Notes: generated from the letters alone by a model not told the origin. A DNA stretch of 64,000 bases from Clostridia bacterium (GCA_017936745.1 JAGBEY010000006.1:119156-183155); one strand, 5' to 3'. Shown: positions 55,318 through 64,000, counted from the stretch's first letter. Program-made: numbers and translations.

Positions 55318-55346
55318 ATTGTATACTATATTCCCCGATTTTGCAA
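55318..55346 (-). promoter_or_regulatory. thrC promoter
   Basis: TTGCAA (55346-55341), 17-bp spacer, TACAAT (55323-55318) on the minus strand, about 45 bases before ATG 55272. Confidence 0.75.
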
Positions 55347-55386
55347 GAAGTTTTTACAAAAAAAGTTTTGTTTTTTACGGAACAAA

Positions 55387-55420
55387 AAAGACGAAATTCA
55401 TCATTTGAATTTCGTCTTTT
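55387..55420. terminator. Terminator after leuS
   Basis: AAAGACGAAATTCA pairs with TGAATTTCGTCTTT around a short loop, with A- and T-runs outside. It ends the long leftward operon that finishes with leuS, beyond the dispersed repeat. Confidence 0.93.
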
Positions 55421-55440
55421 CGATTCCCCATAAGGTAAGG

Positions 55441-55565
55441 TGCAGAAAAACTGTCGCAAAATTCGGAAATTGAATCAAGACAACGCCTTGATCAGCCCGA
55501 AGGCATACATTGGGTACGCCAAGTGGTGAGATTCACGAATTGTGTGCAGATGTTTCAAGCCACCG
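55441..55565. repeat. Dispersed intergenic repeat, copy 1
   Basis: This 125-bp stretch shares order and sequence with 63876-63992: GCAGAAAAA at the left, CGAAGGC in the middle, TACATTGGGTACG (55506-55518), GGTGA, ATTCAC, and TTTCAAGC at the right. No gene is seen in it. It lies between leuS and its terminator. Confidence 0.7.
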
Positions 55566-55568
55566 CAG

Positions 55569-57965
55569 TTATTTTACAACGATGTTTACTAATTTACCCG
55601 GAACAACAATTACTTTCACAATTGTTTTTCCGTCAATCATCGCTTTTACCACATCGGTTTCCATCACGGCTTTTTCAATTTCTTCTTTGGAAAGATTTGC
55701 CGCAATCACAAGCTTTTCCTTAATTTTACCATTCAACTGAATAACAATTTCACATTCGTTATCAACAGTTTTTGCTTCATCGTATTTGGGCCAGGAGGTC
55801 TGGTTCAGCATTCCATCAAAGCCTAAGAGCTGCCACATTTCTTCTGTTAAATGCGGTGCAAAGGGATTTAATAAGGTGATAAAAATTTTCAGTTCTTCTT
55901 TGGTTAATCCTCGGTTATCATAAATAGCATTTAACAAGCTCATCAGGCTTGCAATTCCGGTGTTGAATTTTAAGGATTCAATATCGGAAGATACCTTCTT
56001 GATGGTTTTATGCAGTTCTTTTTCCAGTTTTCCGGTGGAGGTTTCCTGAATCATATCTAACAGTGCATATACTCTTTCTAAGAATCTCACACAGCCCTTA
56101 ATGCCCTGCTGACTCCAGGGAGCAGCCTTTTCAAAGTCACCGATGAACATTTCGTAAAGACGCATAGTATCAGCACCGTAATCTCTCACGATATCATCGG
56201 GATTGACTACATTTCCTCTGGATTTAGACATTTTTTCGCCATTTTCCCCTAAAATCATACCGTGAGAGGTACGTTTTGCATAGGGTTCTTTGGTGGGAAC
56301 TACACCAATGTCATATAAGAATTTATGCCAGAAACGAGAGTAGAGCAAATGCAAGGTGGTATGCTCCATACCGCCGTTGTACCAATCTACCGGACCCCAG
56401 TATTCCAGTGCTTCCTTGGATGCCAGTGCATCGTTGTTGTGAGGATCCATATAACGCAGGAAGTACCAGGAAGAACCTGCCCATTGAGGCATAGTGTCGG
56501 TTTCTCTTTTTGCAGGACCGCCGCAGCAAGGACAAGTGGTATTGACCCAATCGGTCATATTTGCCAGGGGACTTTCCCCGTTGTCGGTGGGCTCGTAGCT
56601 GTCCACCTCAGGTAACAGCAGAGGCAGTTCACTTTCAGGAAGTGCTACCGCACCGCATTTTTCACAATGCACAATCGGGATAGGTTCGCCCCAATAACGC
56701 TGACGGGAGAACACCCAGTCACGAAGCTTGTAGTTAACCTTTGCTTCCCCTAATTTTTCTTTTTCTAAGTATTCAATAATAGCTTTCTTTGCTTCTGCCA
56801 CACTTAAGCCGTTTAAGAAGCCGGAATTTTCCAAAATTCCTTCTTCCACATCGGTGTAAGGTGCAGTTTCCACATCGCCCCCTGCAACCACCTGAATGAT
56901 AGGCAAGTTGAATGCTTTTGCAAAGGCCCAGTCACGTTCATCATGTGCAGGAACTGCCATAATCGCACCGGTTCCGTATGACATCAGCACATAGTCAGAC
57001 ACGAAAATCGGAATTTCTTTCTGGTTCACCGGATTGATGGCACGAACGCCTTTCAATTCCACACCGGTTTTTTCTTTTTGAAGCTCAGTTCTTTCAAAGT
57101 CGGATTTTTTGGTAGCATCAATCTGATATGCTCTGATTTCATCAAGATTTTCCAGCTTATCCGCCCATTTTTCAATGTTGGGATGTTCGGGAGAAATAAC
57201 CATATAAGTAGCACCGAACAAGGTATCGGGACGGGTGGTATAGACCCGTAATTTTTCTCCTGCAGTGGTGGTGAAATCCACTTCTGCACCGGTGGAGCGT
57301 CCAATCCAGTTCTTCTGCTGTGCTTTCACACGGTCAATATAATCTACTTCATCCAAATCGTCAATTAAGCGCTGTGCATACTCGGTAATTTTCAGCATCC
57401 ACTGAGATTTTACTTTGCGGACAACTTCGCTTCCGCAACGTTCGCAAGCACCTTGCACTACTTCCTCATTTGCCAGAACAACCTTGCAGGAGGTACACCA
57501 GTTTACCGCCATCTCTTTCTTATATGCCAGCCCTTTTTTGAAAAGCTGTAAGAAAATCCACTGAGTCCATTTGTAATAGTTGGGGTCAGTGGTATCAATT
57601 TCTCGAGACCAATCAAAAGAAAAGCCCAAGGATTTCAGCTGACGTTTGAAGTTTGCAATATTATTCTTAGTAACCGTTTTGGGATGAATTTTGTTTTTAA
57701 TCGCGAAGTTTTCGGTGGGCAGACCAAACGCATCCCATCCCATAGGATAAAGCACATTGTAGCCGTCTAACCGTTTTTTCCGGGCAACAATGTCCAATGC
57801 GGTGTAGGAACGGGGATGTCCTACGTGAAGCCCCTGTCCGGAGGGATACGGAAATTCTACCAGCGCCATAAACTTCGGCTTGGTAAAATCATCGGTTGCA
57901 CGAAACGTCTGGTTATCGTCCCAGATTTTTTGCCATTTTTGTTCGATTTCGGTAAAGTTATACAT
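55569..57965 (-). CDS. leuS: Leucyl-tRNA synthetase
   Basis: A 798-residue class I synthetase. The HIGH-type motif is [16 protein letters not shown] (about residues 39-54), zinc-type CxxC pairs occur in the editing insertion and before it (CTSCKVV, CERCG), and KMSKS is in [10 protein letters not shown] (about 575). The anticodon-binding and C-terminal domains are complete. It is the last gene of the operon and starts 3 bp after rsfS; its ribosome site lies within rsfS. Confidence 0.97.
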   Translation of the reverse strand: MYNFTEIEQKWQKIWDDNQTFRATDDFTKPKFMALVEFPYPSGQGLHVGHPRSYTALDIVARKKRLDGYNVLYPMGWDAFGLPTENFAIKNKIHPKTVTKNNIANFKRQLKSLGFSFDWSREIDTTDPNYYKWTQWIFLQLFKKGLAYKKEMAVNWCTSCKVVLANEEVVQGACERCGSEVVRKVKSQWMLKITEYAQRLIDDLDEVDYIDRVKAQQKNWIGRSTGAEVDFTTTAGEKLRVYTTRPDTLFGATYMVISPEHPNIEKWADKLENLDEIRAYQIDATKKSDFERTELQKEKTGVELKGVRAINPVNQKEIPIFVSDYVLMSYGTGAIMAVPAHDERDWAFAKAFNLPIIQVVAGGDVETAPYTDVEEGILENSGFLNGLSVAEAKKAIIEYLEKEKLGEAKVNYKLRDWVFSRQRYWGEPIPIVHCEKCGAVALPESELPLLLPEVDSYEPTDNGESPLANMTDWVNTTCPCCGGPAKRETDTMPQWAGSSWYFLRYMDPHNNDALASKEALEYWGPVDWYNGGMEHTTLHLLYSRFWHKFLYDIGVVPTKEPYAKRTSHGMILGENGEKMSKSRGNVVNPDDIVRDYGADTMRLYEMFIGDFEKAAPWSQQGIKGCVRFLERVYALLDMIQETSTGKLEKELHKTIKKVSSDIESLKFNTGIASLMSLLNAIYDNRGLTKEELKIFITLLNPFAPHLTEEMWQLLGFDGMLNQTSWPKYDEAKTVDNECEIVIQLNGKIKEKLVIAANLSKEEIEKAVMETDVVKAMIDGKTIVKVIVVPGKLVNIVVK

Positions 57966-57968
57966 TTC

Positions 57969-58316
57969 TTACGCCTCCTCTTTCCAATCAATCTGTTCTG
58001 CATCCTGCCATAATCTTTCCAAGCTGTAGAACATTCTGGAATCCTTTTGGAAAATATTTACGTTCACATCGTTATAGTCCATCAGCACCCATTCTGCAGA
58101 TACATAACCTTCAATATGAAGCGGTGCTTCGATGTCTTTCATCTTTTCTTCCACTTCGCCGGCAAGTGCCTTGATGTGGGTGTTGGAGGTACCTGATGCA
58201 ATCACAAAATACTCCCATACAGAAGAGGTTTCCGCTACATGAAGTACCGTAACGTCCTCTGCTTTTTTATCGTCTAAAATTTTCGCTAAATGAATTGCTT
58301 TTTCCAATGCTTCCAT
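57969..58316 (-). CDS. rsfS: Ribosome silencing factor RsfS
   Basis: A 115-residue protein that binds ribosomal protein L14 and blocks subunit joining in starvation. It has the family pattern: KAEDVTVLHVAETSSVWEYF, IASGTSNTHIKALAGEVEE and EWVLMDYNDVNVNIF. Length is normal. It lies 6 bp after nadD-yqeK, the usual neighbour. Confidence 0.95.
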   Translation of the reverse strand: MEALEKAIHLAKILDDKKAEDVTVLHVAETSSVWEYFVIASGTSNTHIKALAGEVEEKMKDIEAPLHIEGYVSAEWVLMDYNDVNVNIFQKDSRMFYSLERLWQDAEQIDWKEEA

Positions 58317-58322
58317 GAGTTT

Positions 58323-59486
58323 TCAGCATCCTTTCTGTTCCCGTTCAAGAAGTGAATTTCTCACATCCAAAAGAACCGGTGATATTTTTAAATGTTCTTC
58401 CACCAAAGATAAAATGGTGGTATCAATTCCTTTGATAATTGCCGTATCCAAATCGGAAAACGAAGCACTTCTCAATGCCTCTACTCCCAGAAAATCACGG
58501 CATGGTTCAATATAATCTGCCATATAAATAAGCTTATCGAACAGTGTCATATCTTTATGTCCCATAGTATGATACCGAATGGCAGAAAGCAGTTTTTTAT
58601 CCTTGATGCCATACTGCTTTTTCACAAATCCGGCACCGGCAGGTGCGTGGAGCATTTTGGGATAAGCCACCTCGTCAGGATGAAGCTCTGTTTTTTTACA
58701 GAGTGCCAACTGCCTGTCAATGGGCATCCGCTTTGCAATATCGTGAAGTAGCCCTGCAAAATAGGCTGTTTTACAATCCTCCCCGTAGCGTTGTGCCAGA
58801 CGATATGCCGTTACCGCTACACCGATACTGTGACGAAACCGCTTTTCTTCGATATAATTTTTCAAATCACTCTCGTAAGAGTCAAACTCACCTACTGCTA
58901 CGGTGCCATACAATCCCTTTCGGATAATATATTGAAACACCCAAAATGGCAGTTTGTGAAAGAGATAAGTTCCCTGACCGATTTCTTCTCGGATTTCGGT
59001 GGAAGAAACATCCATTTCAAAGGGAAGGAAGAAAACTTCGGCTTCCAATTCTTCCCGATAGCGTTTGACAATCTCATCGGTAAGTCCCACACCGTTTCTG
59101 CCAAAGAACACCAATTTTGCCAGACGGCAGATGGTTTTTGGTTCTCTCCAATGAAAAAACTGATTGATATTATCCATCCCCATTAAGAAGAAAATCTCAT
59201 CCTCGGGATGCTTTTCTTTCAGATAAGAAAGAGTTTCAACGGTGTAGCACTCGGCATTTTTTTTGATTTCATAATCACTGACCGTAACTTTCGGCATACC
59301 AAAAAAAGCAATCTCTACCATTTTCAATCGGTCAAGCTTATCAGTCTCTCTGTCTTTATGAGGCGGATTTCCGTTTGGTATCACATAGAGCAAATCCAAA
59401 GAAAGTTCTCTGATTGCTGTTTTACAAAGTTCGATATGCCCCTGATGCACCGGGTCAAAGGTACCGCCAAATACCCCTATTTTCAT
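58323..59486 (-). CDS. Fused nicotinate-nucleotide adenylyltransferase / YqeK HD phosphohydrolase
   Basis: A 387-residue fusion. Residues 1-195 are NadD, which makes deamido-NAD, with GGTFDPVHQGHI (H-x-G-H) at 7-18 and the S/T-x-x-x motif region near 170 (DVSSTEIREEI). Residues about 205-387 are YqeK, an HD-domain protein with HSIGV, GLLHDIAKRMP and YHTMGH; YqeK relatives hydrolyse diadenosine tetraphosphate. In many Firmicutes these are two adjacent genes. No stop or frameshift separates them here. Confidence 0.94.
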   Translation of the reverse strand: MKIGVFGGTFDPVHQGHIELCKTAIRELSLDLLYVIPNGNPPHKDRETDKLDRLKMVEIAFFGMPKVTVSDYEIKKNAECYTVETLSYLKEKHPEDEIFFLMGMDNINQFFHWREPKTICRLAKLVFFGRNGVGLTDEIVKRYREELEAEVFFLPFEMDVSSTEIREEIGQGTYLFHKLPFWVFQYIIRKGLYGTVAVGEFDSYESDLKNYIEEKRFRHSIGVAVTAYRLAQRYGEDCKTAYFAGLLHDIAKRMPIDRQLALCKKTELHPDEVAYPKMLHAPAGAGFVKKQYGIKDKKLLSAIRYHTMGHKDMTLFDKLIYMADYIEPCRDFLGVEALRSASFSDLDTAIIKGIDTTILSLVEEHLKISPVLLDVRNSLLEREQKGC

Positions 59487-59498
59487 AGAATCCCCCGC

Positions 59499-59795
59499 TT
59501 ATTTCAGTTCGATTTTCACATTCTTCGGATTGGAAGAACGACGATAAATCGCCACTTTAGACCCCACTGCAGAAACTGCTTCGCAAGACAAGCTTTCACA
59601 CAGCTCAACCATTGCTTCTTTGGTGGTGTAAAATGAATTTTTTAAAACAGAAATTTTAATCAGCTCGTTTTTTTCCAAAGCTTCTTCCATCTGTGCTAAA
59701 AATTCTTCGGTAATGCCGTTTTTTCCAATCTGATACAGCGCAGGCAAATCATTTGCCAGACTGCGGAGCTGTGCTCTTTGTTTGGTTGTAATCAT
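59499..59795 (-). CDS. yhbY: YhbY-type CRM-domain ribosome assembly protein
   Basis: A 98-residue RNA-binding protein. QRAQLRSLANDLPALYQIGKNGI and the LIKISVLKN strand fit the CRM domain that binds the 50S precursor. ATG 59795 with AAGGA upstream makes it overlap the trmD 3' end by 47 bp, more than usual. nadD-yqeK follows by 12 bp. Confidence 0.92.
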   Translation of the reverse strand: MITTKQRAQLRSLANDLPALYQIGKNGITEEFLAQMEEALEKNELIKISVLKNSFYTTKEAMVELCESLSCEAVSAVGSKVAIYRRSSNPKNVKIELK

Positions 59796-60546
59796 ATTGT
59801 TTGATTCCTTCTTCTATTATATTCTTCATCTTCTGTAAAAACGAAATATCGTCTTTGGTAAAATCAATCTCCAAAAAGAGGTCCTCCCGTTTGGCAAGGG
59901 TTGCCATCAGGCTTTGCTCTCTGCGATATTTCATAATATTTTTATGATGTCCTGAAAGTAAAACATCAGGAACTTTTCCATATTTCGTCTCTGCAGGGCG
60001 TGTATACTGGGGATATTCCAGAGTATCTCCCTGGTGAGTCTCCATCAGCGACGAATCCTTTTCAGAAAGAACGCCCGGCACAAGCCGTAAGATAGCATCC
60101 GACATCACTGCCGCAGCTAACTCTCCGCCGGTGAGAACAAAATCACCAAGAGATAATTCCAAATCGCAGATGGTTTCATTCACCCGCTCGTCAATTCCCT
60201 CATAATGACCGCAGATAATACAAATATTCTCTTTTTGTGCCAGTTCATTTGCAATTTTTTGGGTAAAGGGAACGCCCTTTGGCGACATCATAATGCAAAA
60301 CGGCTTTTCGTCTCCCTCGTTTGTGAGGCTATCGAATGCACGGATAATCGGCTCATGCTTAAACAGCATCCCCAAATCTCCCCCAAAGGGATAATCGTCA
60401 ACCCGATTATGCTTATCCTCAGAAAAATCACGAATGTTCACCGCCTGCACTTCGATAATCCCCTTATCTCTGGCACGCTTGATAATACTTTCTCCCAAAA
60501 AGTTTTCAATCATTTCGGGGAAAATGGTCAAAATACTCAACTTCAT
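59749..60546 (-). CDS. trmD: tRNA (guanine-37-N1)-methyltransferase
   Basis: A 265-residue SPOUT methyltransferase that makes m1G37. The knotted SAM site is formed by ICGHYEGIDERV (about 114-125), GDFVLTGGELAA (about 134-145) and the QYTRPAE segment. The family length is 230-250, so about 20 C-terminal residues are extra; they coincide with the 47-bp overlap with yhbY. In most Firmicutes rplS follows, but not here. Confidence 0.95.
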   Translation of the reverse strand: MKLSILTIFPEMIENFLGESIIKRARDKGIIEVQAVNIRDFSEDKHNRVDDYPFGGDLGMLFKHEPIIRAFDSLTNEGDEKPFCIMMSPKGVPFTQKIANELAQKENICIICGHYEGIDERVNETICDLELSLGDFVLTGGELAAAVMSDAILRLVPGVLSEKDSSLMETHQGDTLEYPQYTRPAETKYGKVPDVLLSGHHKNIMKYRREQSLMATLAKREDLFLEIDFTKDDISFLQKMKNIIEEGIKQYDYNQTKSTAPQSGK

Positions 60547-60564
60547 ATGGAATACCTCAACCGT

Positions 60565-61059
60565 TTATAACAGCCCATCAATAGGCGTAATTGTCATTTT
60601 CTTATCCTCCACAGAAATGAAAGGCACAAACTCTTTCACTCTGGGAATTAAAATCTGATTGCCCGATTCACCCTTTAATTCTAAAATATCGGTAGGCCCG
60701 TTCTGAATCACATCGGTGACCTCACCCACATAGGTTCCATCCTCCAGATATGCTTGTACACCAATTAAATCAGCCACATAAAACACACCTTCGGGAAGGG
60801 GCGGCAAATCGTCTTTTTTGGCAAAAACCGTCTGATTTCGTAAGGTTTCTGCCAGTTCAACGGTATCAATTCCCTCCAGCTTCAAAATCACTTGGTCCTT
60901 ATAGTATTTGATACCTTCAATAGGATATTCGGTATTTTTAATAATAACCGAATCCAGCTCTTCAAAAAATTCCTTATAGTCACAGTAATGGACTACCTTA
61001 ATTTCACCCCGTAATCCTCTTACATTATTCACATATCCAAGCTCCATCATAGTATCCAT
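60565..61059 (-). CDS. rimM: 16S rRNA processing protein RimM
   Basis: A 164-residue 30S maturation factor. The N-terminal RimM domain starts MELGYVNNVRGLRGEIKV, and the C-terminal PRC barrel has FYVADLIGVQAYLEDGTYVG. It lies between khpA and trmD as is normal. A hairpin lies between it and khpA. It is one of the steady members of the rpsP operon. Confidence 0.93.
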   Translation of the reverse strand: MDTMMELGYVNNVRGLRGEIKVVHYCDYKEFFEELDSVIIKNTEYPIEGIKYYKDQVILKLEGIDTVELAETLRNQTVFAKKDDLPPLPEGVFYVADLIGVQAYLEDGTYVGEVTDVIQNGPTDILELKGESGNQILIPRVKEFVPFISVEDKKMTITPIDGLL

Positions 61060-61090
61060 ACCGTCACCTCAAACTTCCTTTTTGGAAAAT

Positions 61091-61119
61091 GGCAAGTATT
61101 CCCCTTGGGAACACTTGCC
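61091..61119 (-). terminator. Internal hairpin between khpA and rimM
   Basis: GGCAAGTATTCCC (61091-61103) pairs with GGGAACACTTGCC (61107-61119) with one mismatch. Only a short T-stretch follows on the minus strand. It may attenuate the distal part of the operon relative to rpsP or process the mRNA. Confidence 0.55.
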
Positions 61120-61142
61120 ACCTTACATTCTTTGTTTCCCGA

Positions 61143-61370
61143 TTACACAATATCCACAATGGTTTTTTTGCGATCTCTGGGGGTTGCCGCCTTGGCAATG
61201 CTTCTGATGGACTGAGCAATTCTGCCCTGTTTGCCGATTACTCTGCCCATATCTTCGGGAGCGACTTTGATTTTATAGATAAATGCATTTTCGCCCTCGT
61301 TTTCTTCAATCACAACTGCATCTTCGTTTTCCACGATAGATTTTACCAGAAAGGTTAATAAATCTTTCAT
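61143..61370 (-). CDS. khpA: KhpA-type KH domain RNA-binding protein
   Basis: A 75-residue single KH domain with GKQGRIAQSIRS (the GxxG loop) near residue 43-54. The family (YlqC/KhpA) works with KhpB in RNA binding and cell division of Gram-positive bacteria. It follows rpsP by 27 bp, as in many Firmicutes. Confidence 0.94.
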   Translation of the reverse strand: MKDLLTFLVKSIVENEDAVVIEENEGENAFIYKIKVAPEDMGRVIGKQGRIAQSIRSIAKAATPRDRKKTIVDIV

Positions 61371-61397
61371 TCTTAGGTTCCTTTCTAAATACAGTTA

Positions 61398-61643
61398 TTA
61401 TTTAATTACGTCGATTTTTTTCAGTAATACTTTAACAGTATCGGTGGGCTGTGCGCCGTTTGCTAACCATTTTTTAGCCAGTTCTGCATCAATGTCGATG
61501 GTGTTGGGGTTGGTCATAGGATTGTAGGTACCGATTTCTTCGATAAATCTACCGTCTCTGGGATATCTGGAATCTGCAACTACAACTCTGTAGAAGGGTG
61601 CTCTTTTTGCGCCAAGTCTTTTTAATCTGATTTTTACTGCCAT
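61398..61643 (-). CDS. rpsP: 30S ribosomal protein S16
   Basis: An 81-residue ribosomal protein. [19 protein letters not shown] is the canonical start, and [12 protein letters not shown] is typical. ATG 61643 is chosen; the frame to 61667 covers the ribosome site AGGAG. It lies between ffh and khpA. Confidence 0.97.
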   Translation of the reverse strand: MAVKIRLKRLGAKRAPFYRVVVADSRYPRDGRFIEEIGTYNPMTNPNTIDIDAELAKKWLANGAQPTDTVKVLLKKIDVIK

Positions 61644-61723
61644 TTTTTTCTCCTCTTTTGCCCTCATTTTCAGGGCTTCTTTCTATAAAAATATTTTTTT
61701 AAACTTATGTTATGTGAGAACTG

Positions 61724-63067
61724 TTATATTCCCATATTGCCCATCATATGTTTCATCTTCCGGGCAAATTTTTTATTGTTTTTAAATTCTTTCATCATCT
61801 TGTTCATCATTTCCAGCTCCTTGATAAGAGCGTTGATGTCCTGAATGGTGGTACCGCTGCCGGCGGCAATTCTCTTTTTCCGGGAGAAGGACATCAGCTT
61901 GGGATTGGTCCGTTCCTCCTCGGTCATAGACTGGATAATCGCCTGTGAGCGTACAAATTTTCTTTCGTCTATATTTGCTCCGTCCAGTGCTTTCTTATCC
62001 ACACCGGGCAAAAAGCCGAGTAAGTCTTTGATAGAGCCCATTTTTTGAATCTGTTGAAGCTGCATAAGATAATCACTATAGTCCATCCCTTTGTTTTCTT
62101 TCAGCTTTTCTTCCAGCTCCTGAGCTTTCTTTTCGTCAACCTCCTGGCTAACCCGTTCAATCAGGGAAAGCACATCCCCCATTCCCAAAATTCTCGAAAC
62201 CATTCGTTCGGGATAGAACGGCTCCAAATCGGAAGGCTTTTCGCCAACTGCCGCAAATTTTACCGGTTTTCCCACAACGGCTCTTACAGACAGTGCCGCA
62301 CCACCACGGGAATCCCCGTCTAACTTTGTTAAAATAAGTCCATCAATGGAAAGAGCTTCATCAAAGGCTTTTGCAGAATTAACTGCGTCCTGACCGGACA
62401 AAGCATCAATCACCAAAAGCACTTCCGTGGGATGCACGTTCTCGTGAATCTGCTTGATTTCTTCCATCATTTCGTCATCAATATGGAGACGACCGGCGGT
62501 GTCTATAATCACAACATCATTGAGATTGCGAGTTGCAAAATCAATGGAGTCTTTTGCGATTTTCACAGCATCCTTGGAACCGTCAATGGTGAAAACAGGA
62601 ATATTTAACCCTGCTCCCAGCGTTTTCAACTGGTCAATTGCCGCAGGACGATACACGTCACAAGCGGTCAGCAACGGCTTTTTCCCTTGTTTTCTCAAAT
62701 GCAGTGCCAGCTTTGCCGCAGTGGTGGTTTTCCCTGCCCCCTGGAGACCTGCCAGCAAAATAACGGTTGGCGGACGGTCGGCAATTTTAATTTTTTCGTT
62801 GCCACAGCCCATCAAAGCAATCAATTCTTCATTTACGATTTTAATTACCATCTGCGATGGTGTCAAAGATTCCAACACCTCTGCTCCGATGGCACGCTCT
62901 GTGATTTTGGACACCAGGTCCTTAACCACTTTAAAGTTTACATCCGCTTCCAACAAAGAAAGACGAACCTGACGCATAGCAAGCTTTACATCTTCTTCGG
63001 AAAGCTTTCCTTTTCCGCGAAGTGATTTGAAAACGCCGTCTAATTTTTCTCGTAACGAATCAAACAT
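61724..63067 (-). CDS. ffh: Signal recognition particle GTPase Ffh
   Basis: A 447-residue SRP54-family protein for co-translational membrane targeting. N domain 1-85, G domain 90-295 with LQGAGKTTTAAKL, DTAGRLHID and TKLDGDSRGG, and the Met-rich M domain 300-447 that binds SRP RNA and signal peptides (KMKHMMGNMG at the end). It follows ylxM by 20 bp and shares its promoter. Confidence 0.97.
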   Translation of the reverse strand: MFDSLREKLDGVFKSLRGKGKLSEEDVKLAMRQVRLSLLEADVNFKVVKDLVSKITERAIGAEVLESLTPSQMVIKIVNEELIALMGCGNEKIKIADRPPTVILLAGLQGAGKTTTAAKLALHLRKQGKKPLLTACDVYRPAAIDQLKTLGAGLNIPVFTIDGSKDAVKIAKDSIDFATRNLNDVVIIDTAGRLHIDDEMMEEIKQIHENVHPTEVLLVIDALSGQDAVNSAKAFDEALSIDGLILTKLDGDSRGGAALSVRAVVGKPVKFAAVGEKPSDLEPFYPERMVSRILGMGDVLSLIERVSQEVDEKKAQELEEKLKENKGMDYSDYLMQLQQIQKMGSIKDLLGFLPGVDKKALDGANIDERKFVRSQAIIQSMTEEERTNPKLMSFSRKKRIAAGSGTTIQDINALIKELEMMNKMMKEFKNNKKFARKMKHMMGNMGI

Positions 63068-63087
63068 CAGCCGTTCTCCTTTCTGCC

Positions 63088-63405
63088 TTACAGCTTATCT
63101 ATCAATTCATTTGCCTGCTCCAGAAGTGTATCATCACACTTGGAAAGCAACTGCTTCAACTCTTCTTTTACCGATTCAGTCTGCAGATTTTTTTCGTACA
63201 ACCGAAGAATATCTTCGTAATGCTCCAAATGCTCTGCACCCTTTTTGATACATTCAAACACACCCTGACGGGAAATGTTCAAATGCTCCCCAATCTCTAA
63301 AAGAGAGTAATCTTCATTATAGTATAAATCCAACGCTTCACGTTGCTTTTTGGTGAGTAAATCACCGTAAAAATCAAGCAAAACGCCATATTTGATTTCT
63401 TTCAT
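63088..63405 (-). CDS. ylxM: YlxM/UPF0122 helix-turn-helix protein
   Basis: A 105-residue sigma-region-4-like protein. DFYGDLLTKKQREALDLYYNEDYSL and ISRQGVFECIKKG are typical of YlxM, which associates with the SRP. ATG 63405 has GGAG 11 bases upstream; the frame to 63450 covers the leader. It is the first gene of the operon that runs to leuS. Confidence 0.9.
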   Translation of the reverse strand: MKEIKYGVLLDFYGDLLTKKQREALDLYYNEDYSLLEIGEHLNISRQGVFECIKKGAEHLEHYEDILRLYEKNLQTESVKEELKQLLSKCDDTLLEQANELIDKL

Positions 63406-63455
63406 CAAAACCATTTCTCCAATGTAGTGTAAAGTAAAAATACTTGACATAGGCT

Positions 63456-63484
63456 ATTGTACTATAAAACCCCTGATTTGTCAA
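63456..63484 (-). promoter_or_regulatory. Promoter of the ylxM-ffh-rpsP operon
   Basis: TTGACA (63484-63479), 17-bp spacer, TACAAT (63461-63456) on the minus strand. Confidence 0.85.
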
Positions 63485-63559
63485 GCATTTTTCTGCAGAT
63501 TTTTAAAGATTTTTACTATTTTTTTGTCTACAATCCTAACATCAGATGAGTATTGTGGC

Positions 63560-63710
63560 ATTTGTTGTCATACCACATGTTCTGTCATTCTGAACGAAGT
63601 GGCTTTCCCTGCAGTGAAGAATCTCGTTTTTTCGGAAATCTCAAGAAAGCCAAAGATTCTCTCCTCCTGAATCCGTACAGATGGTACGCCGAATGGTGAA
63701 GTTTTAAAAA
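63560..63710. repeat. Dispersed intergenic repeat, degenerate copy
   Basis: A stretch with TCATTCTGAACGAAGTG, GAAGAATCTC and AAGATTCTC, then ATCCGTACAGATGGTACGCCGAATGG. The first blocks look like a repeat found between genes of many Clostridia; the last part resembles the other copies at 55441 and 63876. No convincing gene is seen from 63485 to the window end. Confidence 0.55.
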
Positions 63711-63727
63711 AGTCAGATAGAAAAGTA

Positions 63728-63838
63728 ATTTTGCGCAGGAAAAAAGTCGTCAGATGTGCAACCAGCACCCGCAGGGGTTACCCGAAGCCGCAGCCAATGG
63801 CTGTTCTTACGCCAGGTGGTGAAATAGCAGGGATTTTT
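63728..63838. repeat. Dispersed intergenic repeat, copy 2
   Basis: Same order of blocks as 63876-63992: GCGCAGGAAAAAA, GGGGTTACCCGAAGCCG, CAATGGCTGT, ACGCCAGGTGGTGAAAT. More diverged in the middle. Confidence 0.6.
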
Positions 63839-63875
63839 TGTCTATTCTCTATGTATTTTACCTTAGAAAGATTTT

Positions 63876-63992
63876 GCGCAGAAAAATGGATGCAGAATGG
63901 GGAAAGTGAACGCCGAAGGCGGTTACCTGAAGCCGTACATTGGGTACGGCGAGGGTGAAATTCACAGATTCTGACTCATTTTTCAAGCAAAA
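63876..63992. repeat. Dispersed intergenic repeat, copy 3
   Basis: GCGCAGAAAAATG at the left, CGCCGAAGGCGGTTACC, then TACATTGGGTACG (63936-63948), GGTGAAATTCACAGATT and TTTTTCAAGC. It is the closest partner of the copy at 55441-55565. The short ORF over it has no ribosome site. Confidence 0.65.
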
Positions 63993-64000
63993 AGAAAAAG

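Noticed and set aside
63568..63958. Short ORFs at the right window edge
   Set aside because: They lie in the dispersed repeats, lack ribosome sites, and have no recognisable domain.

Overview
The window is about 64 kb from a low-to-mid GC Gram-positive chromosome, most likely an anaerobic member of the Clostridia. The evidence is pyruvate formate-lyase with its activase, an IspH-ribosomal protein S1 fusion gene, RNase Y, a ylxM-ffh-rpsP-khpA-rimM-trmD operon, a xerD-like/dacF pair, S-layer-homology (SLH) proteins, and near-consensus sigma-A promoters with strong Shine-Dalgarno sites. I saw no rRNA or tRNA gene and no CRISPR array.

Region 1 (1-1100) is host DNA: the 5' part of a phage-tail-like gene and a small membrane protein of the YdcZ/DUF606 type. 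Region 2 (about 1112-18023) is an integrated mobilizable element of the Tn4451 kind. It has a large TnpX-like serine recombinase at its left end, TnpW-like and TnpV proteins, ParB, a MOB relaxase with MobC, a ParR/ParM actin segregation pair, a DUF6076-type protein with a sigma-like factor, and no conjugation pore of its own. Imperfect inverted copies of about 45 bp lie where its ends should be. Its right half is cargo: a tyrosine recombinase (10194-11033), then two exported SLH proteins, one of 1315 residues with BspA-type repeats and MBG-like domains.

The most interesting find is between the recombinase and this surface-protein cluster. Two exact 22-bp sites, 11045-11066 and 11277-11298, are reverse complements of each other. 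Each has Xer/dif-like architecture: 8-bp arms around an asymmetric 6-bp spacer. They flank about 210 bp holding a near-perfect promoter that points away from the surface genes and straight into a hairpin plus T-tract. Inversion would point it at the 70-aa gene and the SLH genes. This reads as a phase-variable promoter, captured in the OFF orientation, carried on a mobile element beside its likely invertase.

Region 3 (18-33 kb) is host metabolism and envelope: pflBA, a DUF421 protein, an SLH protein, glmM and glmS (amino-sugar supply for cell wall), a heavy-metal-binding protein, an RlmL-like methyltransferase, an AI-2E-family permease, a short-chain dehydrogenase, mutY, an SH3-NlpC/P60 hydrolase with a possible attenuator leader, and a nucleotidyltransferase. 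Region 4 (33-48.7 kb) has a nucleotidyltransferase/phosphomutase fusion that looks catalytically dead, rny with a long leader, a degenerate XerD-like protein, dacF, cardiolipin synthase, a LytTR protein, an RpiR regulator, a flavoprotein, cmk, plsC, ispH-rpsA, hisIE and HPr. Region 5 (48.7-64 kb) is nearly all on the minus strand: a heterodimeric ABC exporter, a nucleotidyltransferase, a metallophosphoesterase, thrC, then the translation-related run ylxM-ffh-rpsP-khpA-rimM-trmD-yhbY-nadD/yqeK-rsfS-leuS. Degenerate dispersed repeats lie downstream of leuS and in the gene-free right edge.
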